Of a stretch of DNA of 64,000 bases, positions 10,084-22,985 are shown in pieces. The DNA comes from Acinetobacter chengduensis. GTDB taxonomy: Bacteria > Pseudomonadota > Gammaproteobacteria > Pseudomonadales > Moraxellaceae. The translations under genes and the position numbers were made by a program. The stretch is from contig NZ_RCHC01000005.1 in the NCBI RefSeq assembly GCF_003664645.1, positions 124,001 to 188,000 on the forward strand, given 5' to 3'. The notes under the pieces were generated by a model. The model had not been told where the DNA came from, did not search any database, and saw nothing but the letters and a program-made list of their open reading frames with translations. Position 1 is the first letter of the stretch. Every line of letters starts with the position of its first letter.

Positions 10084-11877
<1,794 letters not shown>

Positions 11878-13170
11878 ATGGCAACTGGAAAATTATCTTT
11901 ACAAGAAAAAAAGGCAGAAAAGCGCACTAAGTTTATGCAACTTATTGCTGATGCAAAAACACCGAAAGACTGGCAAAAAATTGCCAATAAAAAAAATAAT
12001 TTTTGGTCTGTAGAATTAATTGAAGACTATAAAAACCTATGGGATTGGTTTGCTTTAAGTCAAAACTCTTCAGTTAAACTCACCACTGAAATGCTTGAAC
12101 AGTTTCAGCAATATTGGCACTGGGGCGTACTTTCCAGAAGAGAGGATTTAAAGTGGGAGGTTGAGTGGCTTGAGCAATTTCAGCACCATTGGAATTGGTC
12201 GAATTTATCATGGAATGATTCACTTCCTTGGACAATGGAATTGATTGATCGATATCAGGACTGCTGGAATTGGCAAGGTATATCACATAGACGAAAAATG
12301 TTGTGGGATGTCGCGTTTATTGAAAAATATATGTCTAAATGGTCTTGGTCGGGTTTATCTCGATTTAGCATGCTACATCCGAAGTTGCTTGAAACATATA
12401 GCGAGCAGTGGGATTGGCAAATTCTATGTGAAAATCAATCTGATGTATGGACTGCCGAGCTTCTACAACAATTTAAAGACAAATTGAATTGGTCTACGCT
12501 TTCAAAATTTGATTATTCGAATCAAAAGGTTGAATGGTCTGCAAAAATAGTTGAGCAGTTTAAAGATCAATGGAATTGGACAGAGTTATCTAAAAATCCA
12601 AGCTTACCGTGGTCACTTGAGTTTGTAGAACAGTATGCAGATGTATTGGACTGGGCTTCATTATCACAAAATTATAATTTGCCTTGGTCAATTGAATTTA
12701 TAGCGCAATATAAAAACAAGTGGGATTGGTCAAAGCTCTCGAAAGCGAATTTACCGTGGTCTGAAGCACTCATTGCAACCTTTTCAGAGCATTGGGATTG
12801 GTCAGTATTATCCAAGAACTGGCTGTTGCCTTGGTCAACCGATTTTATTGCCTATTTTAAGGATTATTGGGATTGGTCTGCATTGATCAGTAACATTAAG
12901 CTACCTTGGTCAATTGAATTTATCGCAGACTATCAAGACCGCTGGGATTGGGAACAGCTGTCTAGAGGGTGCCATATCGAATGGACTATCGAACTTATTG
13001 AGCGATTTGAGTCATATTGGAAGTGGCGCGTTCTTTCTAGTGCTGCTTTGCCGTGGTCAAAAGAACTCTTATATAAATATGAAGGGCAGTGGGATATTTC
13101 ACTATTAAAACGCCAAAACAAACGTGTGATTGATCGCTGGCTCACGGAAGTCGGAGTATATGAAAAGTAA
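11878..13170 (+). CDS. Tryptophan-rich tandem-repeat protein of unknown function
   Basis: A 430-residue soluble protein built almost entirely of about 15 tandem units of 24-26 residues. The consensus unit is LPWSxEFIxxYKDxWDWSxLS. Each unit carries an invariant Trp near its start and a WxW pair near its end, with an acidic/aromatic helix between them. There is a short basic N-terminus and no signal peptide. The regular spacing suggests an alpha-solenoid or closed repeat fold used for binding. I do not recognise a named family or function. It stands alone, divergent from argG. Confidence 0.85.
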   Translation: MATGKLSLQEKKAEKRTKFMQLIADAKTPKDWQKIANKKNNFWSVELIEDYKNLWDWFALSQNSSVKLTTEMLEQFQQYWHWGVLSRREDLKWEVEWLEQFQHHWNWSNLSWNDSLPWTMELIDRYQDCWNWQGISHRRKMLWDVAFIEKYMSKWSWSGLSRFSMLHPKLLETYSEQWDWQILCENQSDVWTAELLQQFKDKLNWSTLSKFDYSNQKVEWSAKIVEQFKDQWNWTELSKNPSLPWSLEFVEQYADVLDWASLSQNYNLPWSIEFIAQYKNKWDWSKLSKANLPWSEALIATFSEHWDWSVLSKNWLLPWSTDFIAYFKDYWDWSALISNIKLPWSIEFIADYQDRWDWEQLSRGCHIEWTIELIERFESYWKWRVLSSAALPWSKELLYKYEGQWDISLLKRQNKRVIDRWLTEVGVYEK

Positions 13171-13239
13171 GTCTGCATTTGCCTTATAGATACTCAAGTC
13201 AGGAAATCTAGCTTTGCATCTATATGTTTTTAGCATTGA

Positions 13240-14313
13240 CTAAAAATCAAGATCTTGATGGTGTGTAGTTAGGACAAATTTGCTACCCGATTGAGCTGAA
13301 ACCATAGCATATTGCCCTAATGAATGGCCGAAGTTTTTCTTAAAGGCACGTCCTAATGATGATTGATCGGCGTAGCCTAAATGCAAGGCCAGATCAGTGA
13401 AAGTCATTTGCTGTTGTTGAAGTAGTTGTAGGCAAACCTGCATTCGCAGTTGCTCTATGAGCTGACGATAAATCAGATTTTCCATAGCTAATTTGCGTTG
13501 TAAGCTTCGGACAGAGAGATGAAAGCGTTGTGCTAATTGCTGAAGATTGGGTAAGGGCAAACCTTGTTTTAAAAGCGGTAAAAGTAAGGCCTCAATCTGC
13601 TGTTTCAATGTGAGTTGAGTAGAATTTTGCTGTGCAAGATATTGCTCTGCCTGTTGACTCAGTAAGTCAATTAAAGTTTGGTCTGGCTGTGCCAAGGCAG
13701 TATTTAGGCTGGTCTGTGCATAGACAAAGGCATAATGAGGGCTATTGAAAATAACAGGACAGTTGAAGATACTTTGGTAATACTTTATGGGCATCTGTGG
13801 TGCATGAGCAACTTCGATGCGTAAGTAGTGGGCATCAGGCTGAGGCACATATTGTTGAATCATGCGATGAATTGAAAATAAATTAATTTCATTTAAGGCA
13901 GTGCATTCGGCTTGCCAACGTGGCCAAGTCAGCATCGCCTCACGAGTGTTATGTGCTAAGTGAATACTCGTTTCGGGCTGTGACTCAATGATTAAACTGC
14001 CATATTTTTCAATATATTGTGTCGCTTCAAATAAATTTTCAGCATGTGATGAAATATAGCCCACTAAGCCAAAATGTTTCAGCTCTAAGTTCTGTGCAAT
14101 ATCCCAATATAAAGTATCGGACATTTTGGCGCTTTCCACATCGTGCAACATGGCGTTGAAATTTGTTAGTGGTGCTTTATTTAAAGGTTTTTGCTGAGCG
14201 AGTTGTTCGAGCTGTGCTTGATGGGCAGAGCTCAAAACATCGAGTCGATTCTGCCTATGCAAATAACGTTGTAGCAACTGAAAATAGGCATGAGAAATAT
14301 AAATATTGTTCAT
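13240..14313 (-). CDS. AraC-family transcriptional regulator
   Basis: A 357-residue regulator with a C-terminal double helix-turn-helix (about 255-345): the first helices around LAQRFHLSVRSLQRKL, the second around LALHLGYADQSSLGRAFKKNFG. The N-terminal 200 residues resemble the OruR/ArgR-type ligand-binding domain of long AraC proteins. It is divergent from the predicted metal-dependent hydrolase at 14420, which is its most likely target. The ligand is unknown. Confidence 0.88.
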   Translation of the reverse strand: MNNIYISHAYFQLLQRYLHRQNRLDVLSSAHQAQLEQLAQQKPLNKAPLTNFNAMLHDVESAKMSDTLYWDIAQNLELKHFGLVGYISSHAENLFEATQYIEKYGSLIIESQPETSIHLAHNTREAMLTWPRWQAECTALNEINLFSIHRMIQQYVPQPDAHYLRIEVAHAPQMPIKYYQSIFNCPVIFNSPHYAFVYAQTSLNTALAQPDQTLIDLLSQQAEQYLAQQNSTQLTLKQQIEALLLPLLKQGLPLPNLQQLAQRFHLSVRSLQRKLAMENLIYRQLIEQLRMQVCLQLLQQQQMTFTDLALHLGYADQSSLGRAFKKNFGHSLGQYAMVSAQSGSKFVLTTHHQDLDF

Positions 14314-14419
14314 TTTTTAATAATTTTGGCATCTCAAGTATAAAATATGGCTTTTGGCGTTGAGATGTAAAGCAGTTTTTCAATGAATATAAAGTCATTA
14401 AAACAATGAGCATATTTCA

Positions 14420-15295
14420 ATGAATGCAAATATACATTTTAAGGTCGACCCTGTAGTGCGTAAAAATCTCGATTTCGCTTTAGATAATATTGGGCGACAT
14501 TGGTTTGGCAATGATCCGTTTAAATCGCGCTTTTTTGATTCGGTGAGTTTACTTTTTCCAGATGGTGAGCGTTATTTTATTGAGTCAGTACGTGGTTTTC
14601 GGGAACGTATAGAAGACCCTAAATTACAAGAAGATGTTAAACATTTTATTCAGCAAGAAGCGCAGCACAGTATTGCACATAGCAAAATGAATGATGTGTT
14701 GGAATCTCATGGCTTACCCGTAACTCAGATCACGGCTGAGGCCAATGAAATCTTTTTGTGGATGACTCGAAACTTTTCACCGCGATTTAATTTGGCGCTG
14801 ACCGCAGCTTTTGAGCATCTTACCGCGCTTATGGCTGAGAGTTTTTTTGGTGATAAAAAAGATTTTGCGGAGGCTGATCCTTATGTACGTGCATTGTTGG
14901 CTTGGCATGCTATTGAGGAAATGGAACATCGCGACGTGGCTTTCGATGTGATGAAAACGGTCGGCGATGTGCCAGAACTCATGCGTAAATTGGCATTGCC
15001 AGCTGCGGTATTGCACATGTTTGGGATCGGCTTAATTCGCACCAATGAATTGCTTCGTTACGATGGATATTCTCGCCGTGAGCGAGCACAGATGTTTATG
15101 CAAGGTTTACCTTGGTTTATGGGAGCTAAAGGGCTTTTACCAAAAATGAATCGTCAATTTATGTCATGGTTTAAGCGTGATTTTCACCCGAGTCAGCATC
15201 CTGTGATTGCTCAATACGATGTATGGCTTAAAGTTTTGGCAGAAACTCAAGATCCGATTCAAGCTGGTGAGGCATTTTGGCAAGCTGGGCGCTAG
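14420..15295 (+). CDS. Predicted metal-dependent hydrolase (PF10118-like)
   Basis: A 291-residue helical protein. The repeated acidic/His motifs FIQQEAQHSIAHSKMN (about 75-90) and AWHAIEEMEHRDVAFDV (about 160-175) look like ligands of a ferritin-like di-iron centre, and the whole resembles the metal-dependent hydrolase family PF10118. It follows the divergent AraC regulator by about 100 nt. The substrate is unknown. A hairpin with a T-run follows. Confidence 0.8.
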   Translation: MNANIHFKVDPVVRKNLDFALDNIGRHWFGNDPFKSRFFDSVSLLFPDGERYFIESVRGFRERIEDPKLQEDVKHFIQQEAQHSIAHSKMNDVLESHGLPVTQITAEANEIFLWMTRNFSPRFNLALTAAFEHLTALMAESFFGDKKDFAEADPYVRALLAWHAIEEMEHRDVAFDVMKTVGDVPELMRKLALPAAVLHMFGIGLIRTNELLRYDGYSRRERAQMFMQGLPWFMGAKGLLPKMNRQFMSWFKRDFHPSQHPVIAQYDVWLKVLAETQDPIQAGEAFWQAGR

Positions 15296-15321
15296 ATATT
15301 TGTTAGATTTTAAAGTGGTCT

Positions 15322-15349
15322 GTAGTCTTCAGCTCAGACTGCTTTTTTT
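15322..15349 (+). terminator. Terminator after the predicted hydrolase
   Basis: A 7-bp stem (15322-15328 with 15336-15342, including a G-T pair) with a 7-nt loop is followed by TTTTTTTA. Confidence 0.7.
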
Positions 15350-15446
15350 ATATTTAATAAACATTTATAGCGTGTTATGCTCAGTTTGGTTTATATGTTT
15401 ATGTGTCCTAATTAAAGACAGGAAAATTACCTATTGGGGATAATGA

Positions 15447-15800
15447 ATGCTTAACAACAAATTGCCACCACTTTATCCGCATTTAAAAACTAAAAATGAA
15501 ACATTAAGTTTAATTCATGGTATTTATGCAGGCCTTTTGAGCTGTGCATTGGCTGTTGTGCTGTATTTGGAGTATCAGCAAAATACCATGACAGTAGTAG
15601 AACTTAGCGTATTATGTGGTGGCATTGGGCTATTGATTGCACTAAATATTGTGGCGTGTGTTCAGGTAAAGAAAGGTGAAAATCAGGGGCTTATTCTGTC
15701 TCGTATTTTAGCTGTACTCATGCTTTTGAGCTTTCCTATTGGTACAGTACTTGGTGCTTTTGCATTGTGGAAAAGTTTAAAATCTCAGTGGGATATTTAA
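15447..15800 (+). CDS. Small membrane protein, unknown function
   Basis: A 117-residue protein with three predicted transmembrane helices (about 22-42, 52-72 and 83-105), a basic loop between the second and third, and the C-terminal tail WKSLKSQWDI. GGGGAT precedes the ATG at suitable spacing. It is alone between two terminated units. No family is recognised. Confidence 0.7.
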   Translation: MLNNKLPPLYPHLKTKNETLSLIHGIYAGLLSCALAVVLYLEYQQNTMTVVELSVLCGGIGLLIALNIVACVQVKKGENQGLILSRILAVLMLLSFPIGTVLGAFALWKSLKSQWDI

Positions 15801-16037
15801 CTCATATTTTAATTAAACTGAAATTAATCTTTAATGAAATTTGGTTATTGTATTGATACACAACATGAAAATAAGTGGGCTAAAGCGATTTTCTTGTAAT
15901 AAAAAATGAAATTGATCTTGCATTTGATGTGGATTTAAATTGAAGATATAAAAGAATAAATTGACTTTATTGACAGTTTCTACTGATAAAAAAATAAAAA
16001 TGCCATAAACAAAAATTAAAAACGATTTAAAGTAGTA

Positions 16038-16051
16038 TGCAACAAGTTGCA
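16038..16051 (+). promoter_or_regulatory. Palindromic candidate operator of fadH
   Basis: The perfect 14-bp palindrome TGCAACAAGTTGCA lies 22 nt before the fadH start codon. Its size and position fit an operator for a dimeric regulator of fatty-acid genes, for example a TetR-type protein. The regulator is not identified. Confidence 0.45.
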
Positions 16052-16064
16052 AAGCCCATTATAA

Positions 16065-18107
<2,043 letters not shown>

Positions 18108-18195
18108 TGTTTTTGGTGAAACAATATTCATTTGAATGGTTTAACTGAATTTTTTACTTGTCATCATGGGGAAATCTCCGTATGATGGCGCACAT

Positions 18196-18286
18196 GGAAG
18201 CGTGGCAGAGCGGTTTAATGCACCGGTCTTGAAAACCGACGAGGGCTTATACCCCTCCGTGAGTTCGAATCTCACCGCTTCCGCCA
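18196..18286 (+). tRNA. tRNA-Ser (anticodon TGA)
   Basis: A 91-nt class-II tRNA with a long variable arm, anticodon TGA at 18230-18232, T-arm GAGTTCGAATCTC and encoded CCA. It is the last backbone-like gene before accessory DNA, so it is a plausible integration target, although no second copy of its 3' end is seen in this window. Confidence 0.97.
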
Positions 18287-18297
18287 AATTTTGAATT

Positions 18298-18324
18298 AAG
18301 CCCTTGTTTTCGCAAGGGCTTTTT
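18298..18324 (+). terminator. Terminator after tRNA-Ser
   Basis: The stem AAGCCCTTG/CAAGGGCTT with a short loop is followed by a T-run, directly after the tRNA. Confidence 0.85.
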
Positions 18325-18538
18325 TCTTACCTATGCTTTTGTCCCACATAAAAACCCACATAAAATTTTGGATTGGAATATACCGAAATAGACTTTATTG
18401 GATAAAGATTGTGGGGGAGTCTAATGAGTTTCTAATAAGAAGGGCTGAAAATAAACTGACAGACACAATAAAAAATAGTTTAATCCTCTGGATTCTTTTA
18501 ATTCAGACTTCAGGTAAACTTAAGTTAAATTGAATGGT

Positions 18539-18568
18539 TGATACTAGCAAAAAGCTAGTATCATTTTT
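18539..18568 (+). terminator. Strong hairpin before the MetA-type gene
   Basis: A perfect 10-bp stem TGATACTAGC/GCTAGTATCA with an A5 loop is followed by TTTTT on the plus strand. The stretch 18325-18538 upstream has a 66-codon open frame without a ribosome-binding site, and I see no convincing gene there. Confidence 0.75.
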
Positions 18569-18572
18569 GATA

Positions 18573-19436
18573 TTAAAATACTTTCATAAGTCTAAGGTTG
18601 ATACGATTGTCCTCTTTAAAACCATTTTCCACCTTGAGATCACGACCATAATTTAAAATAACCTGTGTTGTTGCTGTGGGTGAAATTCCAGTACCAATCC
18701 AAAATTTAGTTTGTTTATTTGAATCTGTCGTTACACCATCTTGTTTTGTATCTCCAGCATCACTGTATGAGAATCCAGCACGCAAATCAGCAATATCAGT
18801 TAAACGATATCTGGCATTAGTTTGAACTTGAAAGCCTAAATCTTGTTTTAAGCTTCCATTTATAACATCATCATTCTTACCATAAATTGTAAAATCTCCA
18901 GCGATATCCCAGTTTAGACGATCTATAAGCTGGGTTGTATAAGCCCCTTGAACAGTTAGTTTGACTCTATTCTCACCGAGATTCAAATCATCATATTTTG
19001 AATATTTTCCTGTTGGCAAATAGAGATAGGGGGTAATACCAAATGTCGATTTTGTATCTTTATCATGATAAATAAAGAAAGTATTTGCTAAAATAATATC
19101 GCCTAAACCACTGCTACTTCCTAAAGAAGCGATATCTTTTCCAGCATCTAGACGTCCAAATGGCACTAGAATTTGAGGTGCGATGTGAAGCCCAGCAACA
19201 TCCATATAGTGTACATAACGTGCAATACCAATATCGGATTTAAGTTCAACGTTATCTGATACTCGATTATTTCCATTATAAAGCGAATCTCTGGAAGCAT
19301 GTTGGTAGTAGAGCATAGCTAAATTTGTACCACTAGGTGCATAGTCATAATCACCAGCATCTAGATCGACAGCATATACATTTTGTAGAAATAATAATCC
19401 AAGAAAGCCGGTTGCCAACGTGTGTATTTTTTTCAT
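18573..19436 (-). CDS. MetA-pathway type outer-membrane beta-barrel protein
   Basis: A 287-residue protein with a signal peptide cleaved after VYA (residue 22). The body is rich in alternating beta strands with the GLGDI and PYLYLPTGKY segments typical of the phenol MetA-degradation family (PF13557), ending RLMKVF. Members are outer-membrane proteins often next to aromatic or lipid catabolic genes. It lies downstream of the esterase gene on the same strand, so substrate entry for that enzyme is a reasonable inference. Confidence 0.85.
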   Translation of the reverse strand: MKKIHTLATGFLGLLFLQNVYAVDLDAGDYDYAPSGTNLAMLYYQHASRDSLYNGNNRVSDNVELKSDIGIARYVHYMDVAGLHIAPQILVPFGRLDAGKDIASLGSSSGLGDIILANTFFIYHDKDTKSTFGITPYLYLPTGKYSKYDDLNLGENRVKLTVQGAYTTQLIDRLNWDIAGDFTIYGKNDDVINGSLKQDLGFQVQTNARYRLTDIADLRAGFSYSDAGDTKQDGVTTDSNKQTKFWIGTGISPTATTQVILNYGRDLKVENGFKEDNRINLRLMKVF

Positions 19437-19502
19437 AACAGTTCCTTGTCGGACACCAAAATTATGATGTTATTGACTGAGTAAATTCAATTAGCATGAT
19501 GA

Positions 19503-19525
19503 CCTAAGCCAGATTTTGGCTTAGG
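19503..19525 (-). terminator. Stem-loop after the esterase gene
   Basis: A perfect 9-bp stem CCTAAGCCA/TGGCTTAGG with a 5-nt loop lies just past the esterase stop. There is no clear T-run on the minus strand, so it is a weak terminator or an RNA-stabilising hairpin. Confidence 0.5.
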
Positions 19526-19539
19526 AATAATTTGAATTT

Positions 19540-20721
19540 TTAATGGGTTAGAGAATTGACCGCTTTCTCAAAAGAAAGGAATCCGTTATAGGCTGTAGGA
19601 TCAACAAATGGGAGTGTCTGAGTTGCCCAATACCCGCCGATGTTATTTTTGATATCAATCCAATAATAGAGATTTGCTAAACCACACCAGCCGATAGTAC
19701 CTGCTGGACGTCCTGAGTCAGTCACTTGTTCATTGACCATAAAACCAAGTGTCCAGCCTTTTTCAGCTTCAGGATAGATATTGACGTCATTGGACAAAGT
19801 AGGAATCGAGCCTGGTAAATTTTTCATGGCAATATCTGCCAAGCCATTATTAAGAGCCAGTTCAAGAGTGCTTTCTTGTAGTAAACGGTGACCGTTGACT
19901 TCGCCACGATTTAGCCAAAGACGAATAAATTTTAAATAATCACAGACAGTAGAATAAAGACCATGCCCACCCATATGTACTTCTGGCTCTTGTGGCAATA
20001 TGAAATCAGGGTCGGCAATTAGGCTGCCATCTGCTTGACGATGGTGCATACTCGCACGACGTTCAAGCATAGAGGATGTTAAGGTAAATGCAGTGTCATT
20101 CATTTCTAAAGGGTTAAAAATTTGTTCCTGCATGAGTTGACCAAGGCGTTTGCCCCCAACTTTTTCTGTGACTAATCCTGCCCAATCGATGTTTGAACCG
20201 TATTCCCATTGTGTTCCTGGTTCAAACAATAAAGGCGTTTTTAAAGATGCTTTTGATGAAGTGATGACACTTGGATAACCATGTTCAGAAGTTAGCTTCT
20301 GATACTCAGGATTAAAAAAATCATAACCCATACCAGCTGTATGTAATAACAGCATTCGAGTAGTTACATCTATTTTCGGGGCTTGAAGAATTGGTTTTCC
20401 TTGAGTATCAAAGCCATGAAGAACCTGAAGTTGACCGATTTCAGGAATATACTCTTTAGCAGGGGCGTCTAAATCAAGTAGTCCTTTTTCGTATTGTTGC
20501 AAAGCCACAGTCGTTGTAATTGCTTTCGTTGTTGAAAAAATTGCGAATACACTGTCATCCGTCATTGCCGTATGTGTTGAAATATCCCGCTCACCTGCAT
20601 GATTTAAATACAGGGTTTCATCTCTATTTGTAACCCCTGCTACAACTCCTGCAACAGGATGAATGCTGTTAACAACCTGATCTAAGATAGGATCGAGAAT
20701 TTGCTGTAATTGCTGTTTCAT
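19540..20721 (-). CDS. Serine hydrolase of the class C beta-lactamase/esterase family
   Basis: A 393-residue cytoplasmic enzyme of the beta-lactamase superfamily (EstB type), with no signal peptide. The nucleophile motif is FSTTK (S63, K66), and YGSN near residue 185 supplies the Tyr of the second motif. The KTG box is replaced by a Gly-rich WCG segment, as in esterases rather than true beta-lactamases. The ATG at 20721 is preceded by GGAG at good spacing, so the in-frame ATG five codons earlier is not used here. An AraC gene lies upstream on the same strand. Confidence 0.87.
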   Translation of the reverse strand: MKQQLQQILDPILDQVVNSIHPVAGVVAGVTNRDETLYLNHAGERDISTHTAMTDDSVFAIFSTTKAITTTVALQQYEKGLLDLDAPAKEYIPEIGQLQVLHGFDTQGKPILQAPKIDVTTRMLLLHTAGMGYDFFNPEYQKLTSEHGYPSVITSSKASLKTPLLFEPGTQWEYGSNIDWAGLVTEKVGGKRLGQLMQEQIFNPLEMNDTAFTLTSSMLERRASMHHRQADGSLIADPDFILPQEPEVHMGGHGLYSTVCDYLKFIRLWLNRGEVNGHRLLQESTLELALNNGLADIAMKNLPGSIPTLSNDVNIYPEAEKGWTLGFMVNEQVTDSGRPAGTIGWCGLANLYYWIDIKNNIGGYWATQTLPFVDPTAYNGFLSFEKAVNSLTH

Positions 20722-20856
20722 GAAGAAACACTCCATTCCATTTGAGTTATTACTTAATTGATGTCATATGACAACATCTTTAGTCTAAAAAGGAATGTTT
20801 CAGCGGTTCTACCGCAAATAGGCAAGCTTTATCGAAAAACGGCAATTATTTGATAA

Positions 20857-21864
20857 TTAATATCTATTTTTTAATGTCTGTGAGGGTAATTCATTGTATA
20901 TCTGATAATAGTTACGTGCAAAATCACCCAAATTGAGATAACCACAAGCCAAAGCAATTTCAGTTACTGTCTGTTCTGGTGATGCTTCTAATAATTCTTG
21001 TCTTACTAAAGTCATACGCATATTTCGCATAACTTGAGCTGGGCTAGACTGTCGATATTTTTTAAAACCACTGGACAAGCTTCGAATACTGATTCCAATC
21101 GCTTGTGCAATTTCAGCAATCGTAGGACTATCACGTAAATTTTCACGCATATATTGCTCGGCGCGTTCGATAAATTTAGGTGTGATCCATATTTTTTGAT
21201 TTAAATCTATATTTGCACGAATTGACCATTCATTGAGAATATGCAGACCAATCATTTGTTGTAAATGTTCACCTGCTTTCTTTTTTAATTGTGCTAATGG
21301 GATTTCCGAAATACTTTTACTTAGATAGTTCAGCAAGGATAGCCAGCTTGAATCACTTCCCCCGAAAAAAGTTTTAAACTGCCACATGTGAATAGGGGCT
21401 TCATGTCCAAAATTTGCAAGTACCAGACGGGCTAAGACATCATGTGGGATCGTCAAATTCAACTGTAAATGCTGTGGATCGAAGTGCACAGCATAATCAT
21501 CTGTTTGGCTACAATCTACAATAAAAGATTCACCGACGCTGGTTGTCTGCCAGTTGTTGGGAGTAATTGCATGTTTTCCATGCCCCTCTATAGTAGTCAG
21601 AAGAATAATATGACCTTTATCTTGATTCCATTGATCAAGATAAACGGGGATGCCATATTTAAAACGAGTCACAATCATATCTGCCACAGATACAGAGTGC
21701 ATACTTGAATTTGGCAATAGTCCCTTACCTACAGGTTGTGCATTGTAGGGCATATAGACTTGATCAGACCAATTCTTAATTTCATCCCAATCCATTGAGA
21801 TATTTTTATGTGCCTGAGGAATGATTTCTCCACGACAATCTTGAATTAAACTGTCTTGCAACAT
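20857..21864 (-). CDS. AraC-family transcriptional regulator
   Basis: A 335-residue regulator. The N-terminal part (1-200) resembles the AraC-binding-like domain (PF14525 type). The C-terminal double helix-turn-helix covers about 235-330, with TIAEIAQAIGISIRSLSSGF and TEIALACGYLNLGDFARNYY. GGAG lies 8 nt before the ATG at 21864, preferred over the GTG one codon earlier. It probably activates the downstream esterase and MetA-type genes. An unusual long hairpin lies in its leader. Confidence 0.88.
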   Translation of the reverse strand: MLQDSLIQDCRGEIIPQAHKNISMDWDEIKNWSDQVYMPYNAQPVGKGLLPNSSMHSVSVADMIVTRFKYGIPVYLDQWNQDKGHIILLTTIEGHGKHAITPNNWQTTSVGESFIVDCSQTDDYAVHFDPQHLQLNLTIPHDVLARLVLANFGHEAPIHMWQFKTFFGGSDSSWLSLLNYLSKSISEIPLAQLKKKAGEHLQQMIGLHILNEWSIRANIDLNQKIWITPKFIERAEQYMRENLRDSPTIAEIAQAIGISIRSLSSGFKKYRQSSPAQVMRNMRMTLVRQELLEASPEQTVTEIALACGYLNLGDFARNYYQIYNELPSQTLKNRY

Positions 21865-21884
21865 CACAACAACTCCATGTTATG

Positions 21885-21929
21885 AAAAAAGTAACTCTCC
21901 TAACCTAAATTTTTAGGTTGCTACTTTTT
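21885..21929. promoter_or_regulatory. Long interrupted palindrome in the AraC gene leader
   Basis: An inner 8-bp repeat AACCTAAA/TTTAGGTT with a 2-nt loop is enclosed by outer arms AAAAAGTA/TACTTTTT. It lies 20-65 nt before the AraC start codon and could be an operator, an attenuator or an upstream terminator. Confidence 0.5.
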
Positions 21930-22010
21930 GTATTACTCTAGACTATTTCATGTTTCTGAAATTAACAAAAAACATTTTATGTGAAATGCCATGCGCTAAT
22001 TTAATATGAA

Positions 22011-22041
22011 AGAAACAACCTGTCTATGACAGGCTGTTTCT
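22011..22041 (-). terminator. Terminator-like stem-loop after the 22208 gene
   Basis: A 14-position stem with one mismatch and a 3-nt loop (arms AGAAACAACCTGTC and GACAGGCTGTTTCT), followed on the minus strand by TTCTTTC. It fits the end of the leftward gene starting at 22846. Positions 21930-22207 otherwise hold no gene I can support. Confidence 0.55.
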
Positions 22042-22207
22042 TATGCTACTTTAATCTTTTTCAATTCAAGCTATTCGATGATTTGGGTCTTAAGGCTTAA
22101 AATGTTACGGATGTTTTACATAAGAAATTTGCCTTCAATTCAAATGATCATTAACCATGTAGGAAACTCCCAGATCTACTCCTAGAGATCATTAACAAAG
22201 AGATTAG

Positions 22208-22846
22208 TTAAGATGGAGAGTTTTCTGTGAGTTGAAAGTTTTCTCCATCAATACCATGTTCTTTGCAAAGATTTTCATAATGTTCTTTTGCGGATGATTC
22301 TTTTAAAAGTTTTTGTTTTAATTCAAAAACTTCAGTTTTGAGCTGTTGGATTTCTAAAAGATTTTTATTGATTTCTTCATTAAGAACTTGAAGTTTGATT
22401 ATTTTTGTATCTACTTTTGCTTTAGATTTGTTGTAAGCCATGGAATTAGTATATGCATTAATTACATGTTCAATGACTATTTCTTCTTTTGCCCAGCCAT
22501 TCTCATTTTTGAGATATTGAATTCGAGCTGATAGTTCTTTCTCAAAATGATACTGCTTTTTAACTTTATTTTTGTCGTTGTCATTTTTCTTAAAAGTGCG
22601 GAATTTGGCTTTTAATTTTTCATAACAGCTGGGAGTGACTTGGATTGATAAACCATTACTCAATCTTCCGATGTCAAAATTGCCTGACTGAAAATGAGGA
22701 TAGATATTGATATTAGGTAAGTAGCCTTGATGGGATGTTATAACAACAAGACCTCTCGGATTTTCCGATTCCTTTTTCAGAAATTCAGCTTTAAGTAGGC
22801 TGTCTTCTAAACACCAATCTTTTAAGTAAATTTGAGGGCGTCCCAT
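22208..22846 (-). CDS. Hypothetical accessory protein with C-terminal coiled coil
   Basis: A 212-residue basic, Lys-rich protein. The region to about residue 85 is globular, a Lys/Asn-rich segment follows, and about residues 145-195 form a clear heptad coiled coil (LNEEINKNLLEIQQLKTEV). GGAGC lies before the ATG at 22846, so the ATG four codons upstream is less likely. It is divergent from the 538-residue gene across an AT-rich 140-bp gap. I do not recognise the family. The setting suggests a mobile-element regulatory or replication protein. Confidence 0.65.
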   Translation of the reverse strand: MGRPQIYLKDWCLEDSLLKAEFLKKESENPRGLVVITSHQGYLPNINIYPHFQSGNFDIGRLSNGLSIQVTPSCYEKLKAKFRTFKKNDNDKNKVKKQYHFEKELSARIQYLKNENGWAKEEIVIEHVINAYTNSMAYNKSKAKVDTKIIKLQVLNEEINKNLLEIQQLKTEVFELKQKLLKESSAKEHYENLCKEHGIDGENFQLTENSPS

Positions 22847-22985
22847 TTTTAGCTCCAATTGTTATATCTAATTAAACGATTTTAAATCATAAAAATGATG
22901 GTTAAATCGATATTAAATTATTTATGTTAATAAACATTATATATTAAATTAAAATAATGGTTATTAATCAATAATAGTTGTTTTT

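Noticed and set aside
18196..18286. tRNA-Ser as a proven attachment site
   Set aside because: I could not find a repeated 3' end of the tRNA elsewhere in the window, and no integrase gene is adjacent.
18333..18533. 66-codon open frame after tRNA-Ser, followed by a hairpin with T-run
   Set aside because: There is no ribosome-binding site and the composition is not clearly coding. The terminator may serve read-through from tRNA-Ser.
19540..20721. Beta-lactamase resistance gene
   Set aside because: No signal peptide and no KTG motif; the sequence fits the esterase branch of the family.
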